A stretch of 64,000 bases of DNA from Polynucleobacter sp. (GTDB lineage: Bacteria; Pseudomonadota; Gammaproteobacteria; Burkholderiales; Burkholderiaceae). The notes under the pieces are model-generated. The model was not told where the DNA came from, made no database searches, and saw only the letters and a list, made by a program, of their open reading frames with translations. The stretch is taken from positions 434,001-498,000 of the forward strand of contig NZ_JAUXZY010000004.1 in NCBI RefSeq assembly GCF_030693775.1, given 5' to 3'. The number at the start of each line of letters is the position of its first letter. Position 1 is the stretch's first letter. This document shows, piece after piece, positions 43,414-52,727 of this stretch. Both the position numbers and the translations under genes were made by a program.

Positions 43414-44856
43414 ATGGGCAGCACCGTGGGTAGTTACCAAGATCACTTCAATTACAAGGTGGTTAGTCAATTTGCGATTGCAACCATCGTCTGGGGCATT
43501 GTAGGCATGCTCGTGGGGGTGATACTGGCAGCGCAATTGGTTTGGCCAGAAATTACCTTTAACATCGCCTGGTTGAGTTATGGGCGTTTGCGCCCCCTGC
43601 ACACAAACGCAGTGATTTTTGCATTCGGTGGTAGTGCGCTGTTTGCGACCTCTTATTACATCGTCCAGCGCACCTGCCAGGTACGTTTGTTTTCGGACAA
43701 GTTAGCTGCATTTACATTCTGGGGCTGGCAAGCCGTCATCGTTGCTGCAGCAATTACCTTACCTTTAGGGATTAGTACCTCGAAAGAGTATGCGGAGCTT
43801 GAATGGCCGATTGATATCTTAATAACGGTAGTGTGGGTTGCCTACGCGGTAGTTTTCTTTGGCACCATCATGCAACGTAAAACAAAACACATTTATGTGT
43901 CGAACTGGTTTTTTGGTGCTTATATTTTGACGATCGCGCTGTTGCACATTGTCAATAATATTGAAATGCCAGCAAGTCTTTTTAAGTCTTACTCGGCATA
44001 TTCGGGTACGCAAGATGCGATGATTCAGTGGTGGTATGGGCATAATGCGGTCGGTTTTTTCTTGACCACTAGCTTTTTGGGGATGATGTATTACTTCATC
44101 CCAAAGCAGGCTGAGCGCCCAATCTATTCCTATCGTTTATCCATTGTGCACTTTTGGGCCCTGAACTTTACCTACATGTGGGCTGGTCCGCACCATTTAC
44201 AGCATACCGCTTTGCCAGACTGGACACAGTCTTTGGGTATGGTTTTTTCTATCATCCTGCTTGCGCCATCGTGGGGCGGCATGATCAACGGCATTATGAC
44301 GCTTTCGGGAGCCTGGCATAAATTACGCAGTGATCCGATATTGAAGTTCTTGGTTGTTGCGCTGTCCTTTTATGGCATGTCGACTTTTGAGGGTTCGATG
44401 ATGTCAATTAAAACGGTCAATAGCTTATCCCATTACACCGACTGGACCATTGGTCATGTCCATTCCGGCGCACTCGGTTGGGTGGCAATGATTACGATTG
44501 GCTCGCTGTATTACCTAATACCGCGCCTTGTTGGAAAAAAAGACATGTACAGCACGCGCTTGATTGAGCTTCATTTCTGGATCGCAACCTTGGGTGTGGT
44601 TATCTACATTGCAGCGATGTGGATTGCTGGCGTGATGCAAGGTTTAATGTGGCGCGCATTTGAGCCAGACGGTACTTTGACTTATAGCTTTGTGGAGTCA
44701 GTCAAGGCAACTTACCCCTTCTATGTCATTCGGTTAATTGGCGGGATCTGCTATTTAGGCGGCATGCTCCTGATGGCATACAACGTCTACAAGACACTTC
44801 ACAACAAGAGATTCATTGACGCGCCTATACCTGCGCCGTTGGTGATGGCCCATTAA
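43414..44856 (+). CDS. ccoN: cbb3 cytochrome oxidase subunit I
   Basis: 480 residues from the ATG at 43414 (AGGGAGAAGCC before it). Haem-copper oxidase core: [11 protein letters not shown] (haem ligand), [18 protein letters not shown] (Cu-binding His) and [13 protein letters not shown], and [17 protein letters not shown]. It is the low-spin b/b3-CuB catalytic subunit that reduces oxygen in the inner membrane with high affinity. First gene of ccoNOQPG. Confidence 0.95.
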   Translation: MGSTVGSYQDHFNYKVVSQFAIATIVWGIVGMLVGVILAAQLVWPEITFNIAWLSYGRLRPLHTNAVIFAFGGSALFATSYYIVQRTCQVRLFSDKLAAFTFWGWQAVIVAAAITLPLGISTSKEYAELEWPIDILITVVWVAYAVVFFGTIMQRKTKHIYVSNWFFGAYILTIALLHIVNNIEMPASLFKSYSAYSGTQDAMIQWWYGHNAVGFFLTTSFLGMMYYFIPKQAERPIYSYRLSIVHFWALNFTYMWAGPHHLQHTALPDWTQSLGMVFSIILLAPSWGGMINGIMTLSGAWHKLRSDPILKFLVVALSFYGMSTFEGSMMSIKTVNSLSHYTDWTIGHVHSGALGWVAMITIGSLYYLIPRLVGKKDMYSTRLIELHFWIATLGVVIYIAAMWIAGVMQGLMWRAFEPDGTLTYSFVESVKATYPFYVIRLIGGICYLGGMLLMAYNVYKTLHNKRFIDAPIPAPLVMAH

Positions 44857-44870
44857 GGAGAAGAAAAGCC

Positions 44871-45539
44871 ATGTCCAAGCCATACAAATTCTTTTCCCAT
44901 GAAACCTTTGAGCGCAATATTGGTTGGTTGATTATTGCCACGATTGTGGTGGTGTCGATAGCCGGTTTGGTGCAAATTGTGCCGCTCTTTTTTCAGCACT
45001 CGACGACTCAGCCATCGCCAGGTGTAGTCCCTTTTCCGGCGCTAAGTCTTGCGGGCCGAGATATCTACCAACGTGAGGGCTGTGTGGGCTGTCACTCGCA
45101 GCAAATTCGTACGCTACGCTCAGAAACAGAGCGCTACGGCCCTTACTCATTAGCCGGTGAATCGGTTTACGACCATCCATTTTTATGGGGCAGTAAGCGG
45201 ACGGGCCCAGATCTTGCACGCGTAGGCGGGCGTTACTCCGATGAGTGGCATCGCATTCATTTTCGTAATCCGCGGGATGTGGTTCCAGAGTCGAATATGC
45301 CGGCCTACCCCTATCTTCAGCATACCGCTGCAAATGCCGGCAGCATCCAGGCGCATATGAAGGCCTTGCGCCGACTCGGTGTTCCGTATACCGAGGAAGA
45401 AATTGCCAATGCGCCTAAAGAGCTGGAAGGTAAAACGGAGGAGGATGCCTTAATTGCCTATATGCAAGGTTTAGGTATTCACCGCAGATCAACTAATCCA
45501 GCGGCCACCACTAGCTCTGCTACTGGCATCGGCAAATAA
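44871..45539 (+). CDS. ccoO: cbb3 oxidase subunit II, monohaem cytochrome c
   Basis: 222 residues. N-terminal membrane anchor (residues about 18-37), haem motif [15 protein letters not shown], and the hallmark [15 protein letters not shown] with Met ligand in [10 protein letters not shown]. The haem c is attached in the periplasm by the Ccm system. The gene starts 14 bp after ccoN with GGAG before it. Confidence 0.94.
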   Translation: MSKPYKFFSHETFERNIGWLIIATIVVVSIAGLVQIVPLFFQHSTTQPSPGVVPFPALSLAGRDIYQREGCVGCHSQQIRTLRSETERYGPYSLAGESVYDHPFLWGSKRTGPDLARVGGRYSDEWHRIHFRNPRDVVPESNMPAYPYLQHTAANAGSIQAHMKALRRLGVPYTEEEIANAPKELEGKTEEDALIAYMQGLGIHRRSTNPAATTSSATGIGK

Positions 45540-45551
45540 AGGAGAAATGAC

Positions 45552-45722
45552 ATGATCGAAATCATCGCCCCTTATTTGTCTGCTATTTCAACGATATTGG
45601 GTTTAACCGCTTTTCTGCTCATTATTTGGTGGGCATGGTCTGCTAAGCGACAGCCAGCCAATCAGGAGTCAGCAGAATTGCCGTTTGATCTTCCGGATGA
45701 ATTTACAAAGGAAAAGAAATGA
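45552..45722 (+). CDS. ccoQ: cbb3 oxidase small subunit CcoQ
   Basis: 56 residues: one membrane helix (ISTILGLTAFLLIIWWAW) followed by an acidic tail (PFDLPDEFTKEKK), the usual CcoQ form. AAAGGAGAAATGAC sits just before ATG. The stop overlaps the ccoP start by 4 bp (ATGA). CcoQ stabilises the oxidase. Confidence 0.9.
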   Translation: MIEIIAPYLSAISTILGLTAFLLIIWWAWSAKRQPANQESAELPFDLPDEFTKEKK

Positions 45723-46645
45723 GCGACTTTATCGATTCCTACTGGAGCATATTTATTGCCGCCATTACCTTAATTGGGATTGTGTGGTGCGTGTGGTTAC
45801 TATCCTCCCAGCGCAAGGTAACGGTAGAGCAAAATGCAGACGGTAGTGTTGCTGATACTGGACATGTCTGGGATGGTGATTTACGCGAACTCAACAATCC
45901 ATTACCGCGCTGGTGGGCTTGGATGTTCTTGTTATCGTGTGTTTTTGGCCTAATTTACCTCGTGCTATATCCTGGCCTTGGATCCTACCCAGGCCTGCTG
46001 GGCTACACCACCGACACTGCCTACACCACTTCGGTTATCAAAGCCAATGAAGAACTCAAACCCATTTACGCAAAGTACATGGAGCTTGATGTGCAGCAAG
46101 TAGCTGCTGATCCAAAGGCCCGTGAAATGGGCCAACGCCTGTACTTAAATTACTGCGCACAATGCCACGGATCAGATGCAGGAGGCTCGAAAGGTTTTCC
46201 CAATCTGACCGATAACGATTGGTTGTATGGGGGTAGTCCCGAGATGATTAAGACAGCTATTTTGCAAGGTCGCAGCGGTGTGATGCCGGCATTTTCCCAT
46301 TTAAGTAAAGAGAATATTGTTGACTTAACCAGCTATGTTCGTAGCTTATCCGGATTATCGGTTGATCCTGCAAAAGCAGAACGCGGTAGTACATTGTTTG
46401 CCGCAAACTGTGTTGCATGCCATGCGGTAGATGGGAAGGGCAATACCGCCATCGGCGCCCCTAATTTAACGGACAAAACATGGTTATATGGCAGTACCGA
46501 AGCGGCGGTTACCGAGTCGATTGCAAAAGGGCGAAATGGGCAGATGCCTGCCCATGAAGCAATCCTAACACCTGAAAAAGTACAGTTGATTTCCGCATAC
46601 GTGTGGAGCTTAACGAATATTCGCGTCGATCAGGCAAAAAAATAG
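45719..46645 (+). CDS. ccoP: cbb3 oxidase subunit III, dihaem cytochrome c
   Basis: 308 residues. N-terminal anchor helices (residues about 8-29 and 61-82), then two cytochrome c domains with CAQCHGSDAG and CVACHAVDGKG and Met ligands in GVMPAFSH and GQMPAHEAIL. WDGDLRELNNPLPRWW is the CcoP signature. It passes electrons to CcoO. The stop TAG overlaps the presumed GTG start of ccoG. Confidence 0.94.
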   Translation: MSDFIDSYWSIFIAAITLIGIVWCVWLLSSQRKVTVEQNADGSVADTGHVWDGDLRELNNPLPRWWAWMFLLSCVFGLIYLVLYPGLGSYPGLLGYTTDTAYTTSVIKANEELKPIYAKYMELDVQQVAADPKAREMGQRLYLNYCAQCHGSDAGGSKGFPNLTDNDWLYGGSPEMIKTAILQGRSGVMPAFSHLSKENIVDLTSYVRSLSGLSVDPAKAERGSTLFAANCVACHAVDGKGNTAIGAPNLTDKTWLYGSTEAAVTESIAKGRNGQMPAHEAILTPEKVQLISAYVWSLTNIRVDQAKK

Positions 46646-48105
46646 TGCTCGAAGTTTTACCTAATCCAAAGGTGATTCCGATCCAATCGGTTGAGGAATC
46701 ACTTTATGAGGTGCGCCGTAAGATTCACCCCAGATCGGTATCTGGAATCTTTGCCCGCTGGCGGATTGTATTTGTATTTCTGACTCAAATCCTTTTTTAC
46801 GGCTTGCCTTGGCTCAGTTGGAATGATCGTCAGGCTGTGTTGTTTGATTTAGTCCAGCGTAAGTTTTATATCTTTGGTTTGGTTCTGTGGCCTCAGGATG
46901 TGATTTATCTTACGCTGCTATTAATACTCTCTGCGCTAAGTTTATTTTTGTTTACTGCCGTTGCGGGACGACTCTTTTGTGGCTATGCCTGTCCGCAAAC
47001 TGTCTATACCGAAGTATTTATGTGGATCGAGCGTAAGGTGGAGGGTGATCGGTTTGCCCGCATACGTTTGGATGGGCAAGAGTGGCCTTGGAATTTCAAT
47101 AAGTGGCGGCTTAAAATCACAAAACATGCTCTGTGGATTGCTGTCGCTGCTTGGACTGGCTTTACTTTTGTGGGTTATTTCACGCCGATTCATGTATTAG
47201 CCGGCGAAGTCATGAGCGCCACCTTAGGCCCATGGCAGGGCTTTTGGCTCTTCTTTTATAGCTTTGCCACCTGGGGCAATGCCGGCTTTATGCGAGAGCA
47301 GGTCTGCAAATACATGTGCCCCTATGCTCGATTTCAAAGCGTGATGGTAGATAAGGATACCTTTCTGGTGACCTATGACACGGTCCGAGGCGATCCTCGT
47401 GGAAGCCGTAGTAAATCGGAAAACTATCTCGCAAGCGGCCTAGGCGATTGCGTTGATTGCAGTATTTGTGTCCAAGTTTGTCCAACCGGCATTGATATTC
47501 GGGATGGTTTGCAATACATGTGCATTGGTTGTGGCGCCTGCATTGATGCCTGTAATCAAGTGATGGACAAGATGCAGTACCCTAAAGGCCTCATTCGCTA
47601 CACAAGTGAGCGAGCAATTCTGGAGCGCGCGCCTCAAGAGACGGCAGTCCGCCGAATTTTTCGCCCGCGGATTATCTTTTATACGGCGATTATTGTGATC
47701 TTAACGACCGTTTTTTTAGCTTCCTTGGCGACCCGTAATCCATTGCGAGCGGATGTGATGCGCGATCGTGGCGCTTTGGCACGGGAAGTCGACGGCACTC
47801 GAATTGAGAATGTGTACCGTATTCAGGTAATGAATTCATCTGAAAACGCATTACAAGTTAACTTTAAGGTGACAGGCTTACCGAATTTAGAAATACTAAG
47901 CTCACAAGGCAGGCCTCTAAAGGATATATTGGTTGAGCCTTCCAGTAATCAACTGATACCCATTCGCGTCAGTTCTCCACTTGGCGAGATGGATCCAGGA
48001 AATTACCCGATTCATTTTGAGGTAGAGGGCTTAGAGCTCAGCAAGGGTAAAGATACAGTTATTCGGATTCGGGATGAAAAATCCTCATTCATCGTGCCGC
48101 GTTAG
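46645..48105 (+). CDS. ccoG: CcoG/FixG Fe-S membrane protein
   Basis: 486 residues from the GTG at 46645, which overlaps the ccoP stop by one base; an in-frame ATG at 46603 would overlap ccoP by 43 bp. It opens with LYEVRRKIHPRSVSG. Five membrane helices, CGYACPQTVYTEV, CKYMCPYARFQ, then two 4Fe-4S ferredoxin motifs (CVDCSICVQVCPTG and CIGCGACIDACNQ) and a C-terminal Ig-like periplasmic domain. CcoG reduces copper for delivery to the oxidase. Confidence 0.92.
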   Translation: MLEVLPNPKVIPIQSVEESLYEVRRKIHPRSVSGIFARWRIVFVFLTQILFYGLPWLSWNDRQAVLFDLVQRKFYIFGLVLWPQDVIYLTLLLILSALSLFLFTAVAGRLFCGYACPQTVYTEVFMWIERKVEGDRFARIRLDGQEWPWNFNKWRLKITKHALWIAVAAWTGFTFVGYFTPIHVLAGEVMSATLGPWQGFWLFFYSFATWGNAGFMREQVCKYMCPYARFQSVMVDKDTFLVTYDTVRGDPRGSRSKSENYLASGLGDCVDCSICVQVCPTGIDIRDGLQYMCIGCGACIDACNQVMDKMQYPKGLIRYTSERAILERAPQETAVRRIFRPRIIFYTAIIVILTTVFLASLATRNPLRADVMRDRGALAREVDGTRIENVYRIQVMNSSENALQVNFKVTGLPNLEILSSQGRPLKDILVEPSSNQLIPIRVSSPLGEMDPGNYPIHFEVEGLELSKGKDTVIRIRDEKSSFIVPR

Positions 48106-48128
48106 GTTTGTTGTGAAAGGAAAAAGGG

Positions 48129-48317
48129 ATGTCAAATCAATCTTGCATTAAGCCCTGGTGGAAGCAATTGTGGCCTTGGCTTTTAATCAGTGGCCCTGCG
48201 GTGGCAGCGATTGGCTGTGCAATTACTATTTGGCTCGCCTTTACGCACCATGCTGACCAGCCGATTCGCGATGGTGTGAATAAAAAAGGACTCAAGATTG
48301 AGGCCGTTACTAAATGA
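48129..48317 (+). CDS. Short FixH/CcoH-like protein
   Basis: 62 residues. WWKQLWPWLLISGPAVAA and one membrane helix match the N-terminus of FixH/CcoH, but the usual periplasmic domain of about 80-100 residues is missing; the protein ends soon after the GVNKKGL segment. It lies between ccoG and another small membrane gene with a 4-bp overlap. It may keep the anchor role in oxidase assembly. Some Betaproteobacteria have similar short forms, so this need not be a broken gene. Confidence 0.72.
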   Translation: MSNQSCIKPWWKQLWPWLLISGPAVAAIGCAITIWLAFTHHADQPIRDGVNKKGLKIEAVTK

Positions 48318-48577
48318 GATTACGCCAGATTATTTGGATCTTGTGGCCCTCATTTTTGGTGGCGGGTATTGCTGAAGGTTTATTGTTTACCGCCATTCAC
48401 CCAGACGATATTCTGCTCTTCGGTGAGCCTATTGCGCTATCAAATGAGGGGGTCTACACCCTGGGATTTTTGATTATTTGGCTCTTCTGTGCCATTTCGA
48501 GTGGGCTTAGCTTTTTTGTTTTGCCAAAAACAGAGGGCAGCACAAGGACTCGCTCAGATGAGCCTGATTTGATTTAG
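48314..48577 (+). CDS. Small membrane protein of the cco operon
   Basis: 87 residues with two membrane helices (about 7-25 and 46-68) and a polar tail. Its ATG overlaps the previous stop (ATGA), so it is part of the cco operon. It meets the fnr gene head-on with a 4-bp overlap. I recognise no named family. A role in oxidase assembly is plausible by position only. Confidence 0.72.
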   Translation: MRLRQIIWILWPSFLVAGIAEGLLFTAIHPDDILLFGEPIALSNEGVYTLGFLIIWLFCAISSGLSFFVLPKTEGSTRTRSDEPDLI

Positions 48578-49329
48578 GTGCAAATTCGAATGGCGCTAGT
48601 ATCTGCGGGCTTGTTTAGTCCAGCCAACTCGTATAGCCCATCGACGTCAATTAGTTTGATATGGCGCTGTTTGATTTGAATTAAACCGGCCTCAACGAAG
48701 CGGGAGAGCATACGACTGACGGTTTCAATCTGAATGCCTAAATAGCTTCCCATTTCCTCACGGCTCATTCGCAAGTCAAACTCATGATTGGTGTAGCCTC
48801 TAGCGGTAAGTCGTTCGGATAGATTGAGTAAAAAACCAGCCAAGCGCTCCTCTGCTCTCATACTTCCAAGAGAAAGTAGGTGGCGTTGATCTTGGGTTAG
48901 CTCGCGGCTCAGAATGCGGTGGAATTGATTTTGTAAGGTGGGTATTTGACTGGCAAGAGACTCAAACTCAGTAAAGCGAATAATGCACGCCTCACTATCC
49001 TCAAGGGCGATGGCATCGGATTGATGGTAGCCATCGCCGATGGCATCAAGGCCTAGAATTTCTCCGGGCAGATGAAAGCCAATGATTTGTGCTCGTCCAT
49101 CCGCGAGAGTATGTTCTGTTTTGAGTGTGCCAAAGCGAACGCTATAGACTGATGACATTGGGTTGCCGTGACGGTAGAGGGCATCTCCCTTCTTTAATGA
49201 GATTCTCTCTTTTACTAGGGCGTCGACTTTTTCAAGATCTTGATTGCTGAGTCCCACTGGAATGCAAAATTGACCCAACACACAAGTAGAGCATTTGTTG
49301 ATCGAGTTTAATTTAGGCGCTTGGTTCAT
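48574..49329 (-). CDS. fnr: FNR-type oxygen-responsive regulator
   Basis: 251 residues. All four cluster cysteines are present: Cys13, Cys16 and Cys22 (C-x2-C-x5-C) and Cys115. A cNMP-like fold and dimer helix are followed by a winged HTH with the recognition helix IQIETVSRMLSRF (Glu, Ser, Arg as in FNR), which reads TTGAT half-sites. It binds 4Fe-4S without oxygen and would activate the FNR box at 43308. It is convergent with the cco operon and divergent from the SafE-like gene. Confidence 0.93.
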   Translation of the reverse strand: MNQAPKLNSINKCSTCVLGQFCIPVGLSNQDLEKVDALVKERISLKKGDALYRHGNPMSSVYSVRFGTLKTEHTLADGRAQIIGFHLPGEILGLDAIGDGYHQSDAIALEDSEACIIRFTEFESLASQIPTLQNQFHRILSRELTQDQRHLLSLGSMRAEERLAGFLLNLSERLTARGYTNHEFDLRMSREEMGSYLGIQIETVSRMLSRFVEAGLIQIKQRHIKLIDVDGLYELAGLNKPADTSAIRICT

Positions 49330-49399
49330 GGTGTACTAGTTTGTCTATAGCGCTATTCTATTCCGTTGTACACTTTTTGAATCACTTTCTTGTGAAATC

Positions 49400-50113
49400 A
49401 TGGTAACTACTAGCCTATTCGCCACGCTTTTTTTGAGTACCCTTGTTAGTGGCTGGCATTGCGCCCTAATGTGTGGTGGAATTGCGGCTGCAGTTGAGCG
49501 TCCTCGAGCCAGTGAAATTACCCTAGTATCGAAATCGACCCTTTTTTATCATCAGCTGATCATGCATCTTGGTCGATTGACGACCTATGTTTTGTTGGGT
49601 GCTGCGGCTGGGCAAATTGGCGCGATCGTATGGCAACAAAATGTAGTGCCAATTCAGAGGCCCTTATTCGCCTTGAGTGCATTGATTTTGATTGCCATGG
49701 CCTTTCGCTTGTGGCGCCAGCAACAACCCAAACCGTCTTCGACTTGGCTGGGACTCAAGGCGGCAAAGCTCTGGTCAAAGTACCTCGGCACTTTGGCTAG
49801 CGGGCCGTCCCGTTGGTTTAGCGGCATGTTGTGGGGCCTCGTTCCTTGCGGCCTGGTTTATAGCGTGCTGCCCTTGGCATTTTTATCTGGTAGTGCGCTT
49901 TCGGGGGCTAGCCTGATGTTTGCATTTGGCCTAGGAACTTTGCCAAACTTGCTGTTGATTTCTCGCTTCTCGGCAAGTCTAGTGCAGTTCAGCCATTACG
50001 CCTGGGTCCGTTATTTAGCCATTACCCTACTCATGGGCTCGGGCGTGTATGGTCTATATCGCGCCTGGACTCTACCTCAAGCACTTTTAGAGGGTGGCTT
50101 TTGTATTTCCTGA
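49400..50113 (+). CDS. SafE/DsbD-like membrane protein linked to cbb3
   Basis: 237 residues, six membrane helices. Two Cys motifs, GWHCALMCGG (residues 20-27) and WGLVPCGLVYSVLPLA, are those of the TauE/SafE or 'DsbD-2' family often found next to cco and fnr. A role in copper or thiol handling for oxidase assembly is suggested by the context and motifs. It is divergent from fnr (70 bp) and its end overlaps the SulP gene by 27 bp. Confidence 0.83.
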   Translation: MVTTSLFATLFLSTLVSGWHCALMCGGIAAAVERPRASEITLVSKSTLFYHQLIMHLGRLTTYVLLGAAAGQIGAIVWQQNVVPIQRPLFALSALILIAMAFRLWRQQQPKPSSTWLGLKAAKLWSKYLGTLASGPSRWFSGMLWGLVPCGLVYSVLPLAFLSGSALSGASLMFAFGLGTLPNLLLISRFSASLVQFSHYAWVRYLAITLLMGSGVYGLYRAWTLPQALLEGGFCIS

Positions 50114-51748
50114 GAATGTTGTTTGCTGTAATGCAGCCAAAATGCCAGCCTGAAGATCTTCGCAAATGCACTCTGTATTAATGCGCGCAAGAAAGCCGCT
50201 TCGTTTCAGGGTTTCTAGGGGCTGATGGGAGAGGCCGCACAAAATCATCACGAGGCCAGATGAAATGCATTGCCTATGAAGATCTGCAATAGCATCGATT
50301 CCTGAAGAGTCGATGTATATGACGTTTTTCATGTCCAATACAAGGGCTTTATTGGGAAGTTGATTTTCAATGGCATCGAGTATGCGAACTGCCCCAAAAA
50401 ATAGAGCTCCGTATAAGCGATATGCGCTAATATCACCCGCATGCGAATACAGCTCCGGGTATGCGCCTAGGGAGGCAGGTTCGCAGCGAGAGAGGTTGGA
50501 TATCCGATAGATAAACGTAATAAAAGCCAGAATTAATCCAACCTGAAACGCCACGGTTAAGTCAACCACAATGGTCAGAATAAAGACGCTCAGTAGAGTC
50601 ACGCGATACGGTAATTTGAATTGCTTGAGTTCGGCTAATTTACGCCACTCACCCATATTCCATGCGATGTAAATCAAAATAGCAGCAAGCGAGGCTAAGG
50701 GGATATTTGCAGCAAGTGGCGCTGCAACTAAAACAAAAAACAATAAAGTCAGAGAATGTACTAAGCCAGAGAGGGGCGTAGTAGCCCCGCTATGCACATT
50801 GGTCACTGTTCTGGCGATTGTGCCAGTGGCCGGCATGCCACCAAAAAAGGGCGTAATAAAATTAGCGCATCCTTGGGCCATCAATTCTTGATTTGGTTTA
50901 TGACGGTCATGAATTAGTCCATCCGCTATTCGAGCGCATACGAGGGACTCAATTGCGCCAAGCACAGCAAGGGTGAGTGCTGGTACCACCATAAATTGAG
51001 CGCTAGACCAGGTGATGGGTATCCACTCAAATTGAGGCAGTGAAGCAGGAATACCGCCAAAACGACTGCCAATCGTTTCAATGGGTAAGTTCAAGATTGC
51101 TGTAATAAGGGTTGCGCACCCCATTGCAACCACCGTACCGGGAAGATAAGTACAGAATGGACTTCGAGCTTGCAGTCGCTTCCAGGCAATGAGGAGCGCT
51201 AAGCTTCCGAGGGAAACGCATAGAGCTGCTGGATTGATGGTATTGGCCGCATGAAATAGCGCAGGCATTAAATCAAAAAAAGATGCAGGAATTTTTTCCA
51301 TTGAAAGCCCAAAAAAATCCTTTACTTGGGTCATCCCAATTAATACAGCAATACCATTAGTGAAGCCAATAATGACGGCGATTGGAATAAAACGAACCAA
51401 GGTTCCCAGCCGAAATAAGCCCATTAAAAAAAGAAATACGCCAGACATGGCGGTGGCAAGTAAGAGATTCGCAACGCCAAAGCGATCAACAATGCCAAAC
51501 ACAATAATGATGAATGCCCCAGCTGGCCCACTAATTTGAACGCGGCTGCCACCCAGCAAAGAAATTAAGCTGCCTGCAATAATGGCAGTAAAAATACCGG
51601 CCTCAGGCTTGAGTCCACTAGCAATAGCAAATGCCATCGCCAATGGTAGGGCAACAATTCCTACCGTAATGCCAGCGAAAACATCGCGAATAAAGCGATT
51701 TTGGTTATAGCCCTGAAAGCATTCCAGGATCTTGGGCTGAAAAAACAT
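50087..51748 (-). CDS. SulP-family anion transporter with STAS domain
   Basis: 553 residues. The membrane domain has about 12-14 helices starting with DVFAGITVGIVALPLAMAFAIASG, the SulP signature. A cytosolic STAS domain follows (residues about 440-540) with VIYIDSSGIDAIADL. Such proteins carry sulfate, bicarbonate or dicarboxylates; specificity cannot be read from sequence. It is convergent with the SafE-like gene. Confidence 0.88.
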   Translation of the reverse strand: MFFQPKILECFQGYNQNRFIRDVFAGITVGIVALPLAMAFAIASGLKPEAGIFTAIIAGSLISLLGGSRVQISGPAGAFIIIVFGIVDRFGVANLLLATAMSGVFLFLMGLFRLGTLVRFIPIAVIIGFTNGIAVLIGMTQVKDFFGLSMEKIPASFFDLMPALFHAANTINPAALCVSLGSLALLIAWKRLQARSPFCTYLPGTVVAMGCATLITAILNLPIETIGSRFGGIPASLPQFEWIPITWSSAQFMVVPALTLAVLGAIESLVCARIADGLIHDRHKPNQELMAQGCANFITPFFGGMPATGTIARTVTNVHSGATTPLSGLVHSLTLLFFVLVAAPLAANIPLASLAAILIYIAWNMGEWRKLAELKQFKLPYRVTLLSVFILTIVVDLTVAFQVGLILAFITFIYRISNLSRCEPASLGAYPELYSHAGDISAYRLYGALFFGAVRILDAIENQLPNKALVLDMKNVIYIDSSGIDAIADLHRQCISSGLVMILCGLSHQPLETLKRSGFLARINTECICEDLQAGILAALQQTTFSGNTKATL

Positions 51749-51770
51749 GAGTTAAATAACTTCTATTTGC

Positions 51771-52220
51771 TTAGCCGATGCGACTTCCAACCGCATACGC
51801 CACAGAAGCACTGACTGCAGTCACAAAGACGCCCCAGACAATATCAATCACGGCGAGTCTTGCCGGAAATCCCTCAATCACAGCGAGGTTGGTCAGGTCA
51901 TAGGTCATATAGCAAAAGAAGCCAAAGAGGGCGCCAAAGCCCAGTGCATACATGAAGGACTGTTTTGCAATTGCCGGACTTATGACAAAGATCGTTGTGC
52001 CAAGGGCATAGAGAAGATAAAACGCCAGAGCGACCCAAAGCCGTGGCTCTGTAGCCATCAGTGCGCCCATTTCAGTGCGGTAAAGATTTTTGGCGATACC
52101 AAGTAGCCAAATAAAATCTATCACCAGAAAGGTGATTAAAAAACTTGCATAGACGGCCAGATACTTGATCAATTTACTCACCTTTATGGGATAGAACGAT
52201 TTCCATTCATTATGAGCCAT
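51771..52220 (-). CDS. DUF2177 membrane protein
   Basis: About 149 residues from the ATG at 52220, selected because AGGA lies about 10 bases before it and upstream sequence is not membrane-like; the frame is open to 52295. Four helices with FLVIDFIWLLGIAKNLYR and GFFCYMTYDLTNLAVI, the DUF2177 pattern. No function known. It is divergent from the universal stress gene. Confidence 0.77.
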   Translation of the reverse strand: MAHNEWKSFYPIKVSKLIKYLAVYASFLITFLVIDFIWLLGIAKNLYRTEMGALMATEPRLWVALAFYLLYALGTTIFVISPAIAKQSFMYALGFGALFGFFCYMTYDLTNLAVIEGFPARLAVIDIVWGVFVTAVSASVAYAVGSRIG

Positions 52221-52283
52221 AAGTATCCATTTCCTGAAATCAGGAGTAGGATGAAGTATCAATAGAAATGAAAAGGAAGAGCC

Positions 52284-52724
52284 ATGTTTAAGCATCTATT
52301 AGTGCCGATTGATGGGTCCGACGTGACCAAAAAAGCCCTCAAAAAAGTATTGGATCTTGCCAAGAAAGATAAGGCAAGCATTACCTTAGTCTACGTCTCC
52401 GATCCAATGCCACCAATGGTCTACTCCGATAGCAGTTTAGGGTATGGCTTTTCGCAGCAGGATCATAAAAAAGCCTGCGATGCCTTTGCTAAAAACCTTT
52501 TTAAAAGTGCCCTGGTAGTTCTGGGTACGGGCGTAGCGGTTCGAACCATGCATACCTTTAGTCCTAGTTTGGCTGGCGGTGTATTAGCTGCAGCTAAAAA
52601 AGCGAAGGCCGATGCGATCGTGATGGCCTCGCACAAACGTACGGGTATTAAGGGAATGTTATTGGGCAGTCAAACTAATGAAGTGATTGTCCACTCCAGC
52701 CTGCCTGTGATCGTGCTCGGATAA
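52284..52724 (+). CDS. Universal stress protein
   Basis: 146 residues, one UspA domain. MFKHLLVPIDGSDVTKKAL is the N-terminal strand, and the ATP-binding loop is MASHKRTGIKGMLLGSQTNEV followed by SLPVIVLG. AGGAAGAG sits before ATG. It is a small cytosolic stress-survival protein, probably an ATP-binding one. It stands alone between the DUF2177 and ccm genes. Confidence 0.9.
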   Translation: MFKHLLVPIDGSDVTKKALKKVLDLAKKDKASITLVYVSDPMPPMVYSDSSLGYGFSQQDHKKACDAFAKNLFKSALVVLGTGVAVRTMHTFSPSLAGGVLAAAKKAKADAIVMASHKRTGIKGMLLGSQTNEVIVHSSLPVIVLG

Positions 52725-52727
52725 GCC

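Noticed and set aside
44932..45333. A 133-codon reading frame on the minus strand
   Set aside because: It is antisense to ccoO, which is certain from its haem motif and family fit.
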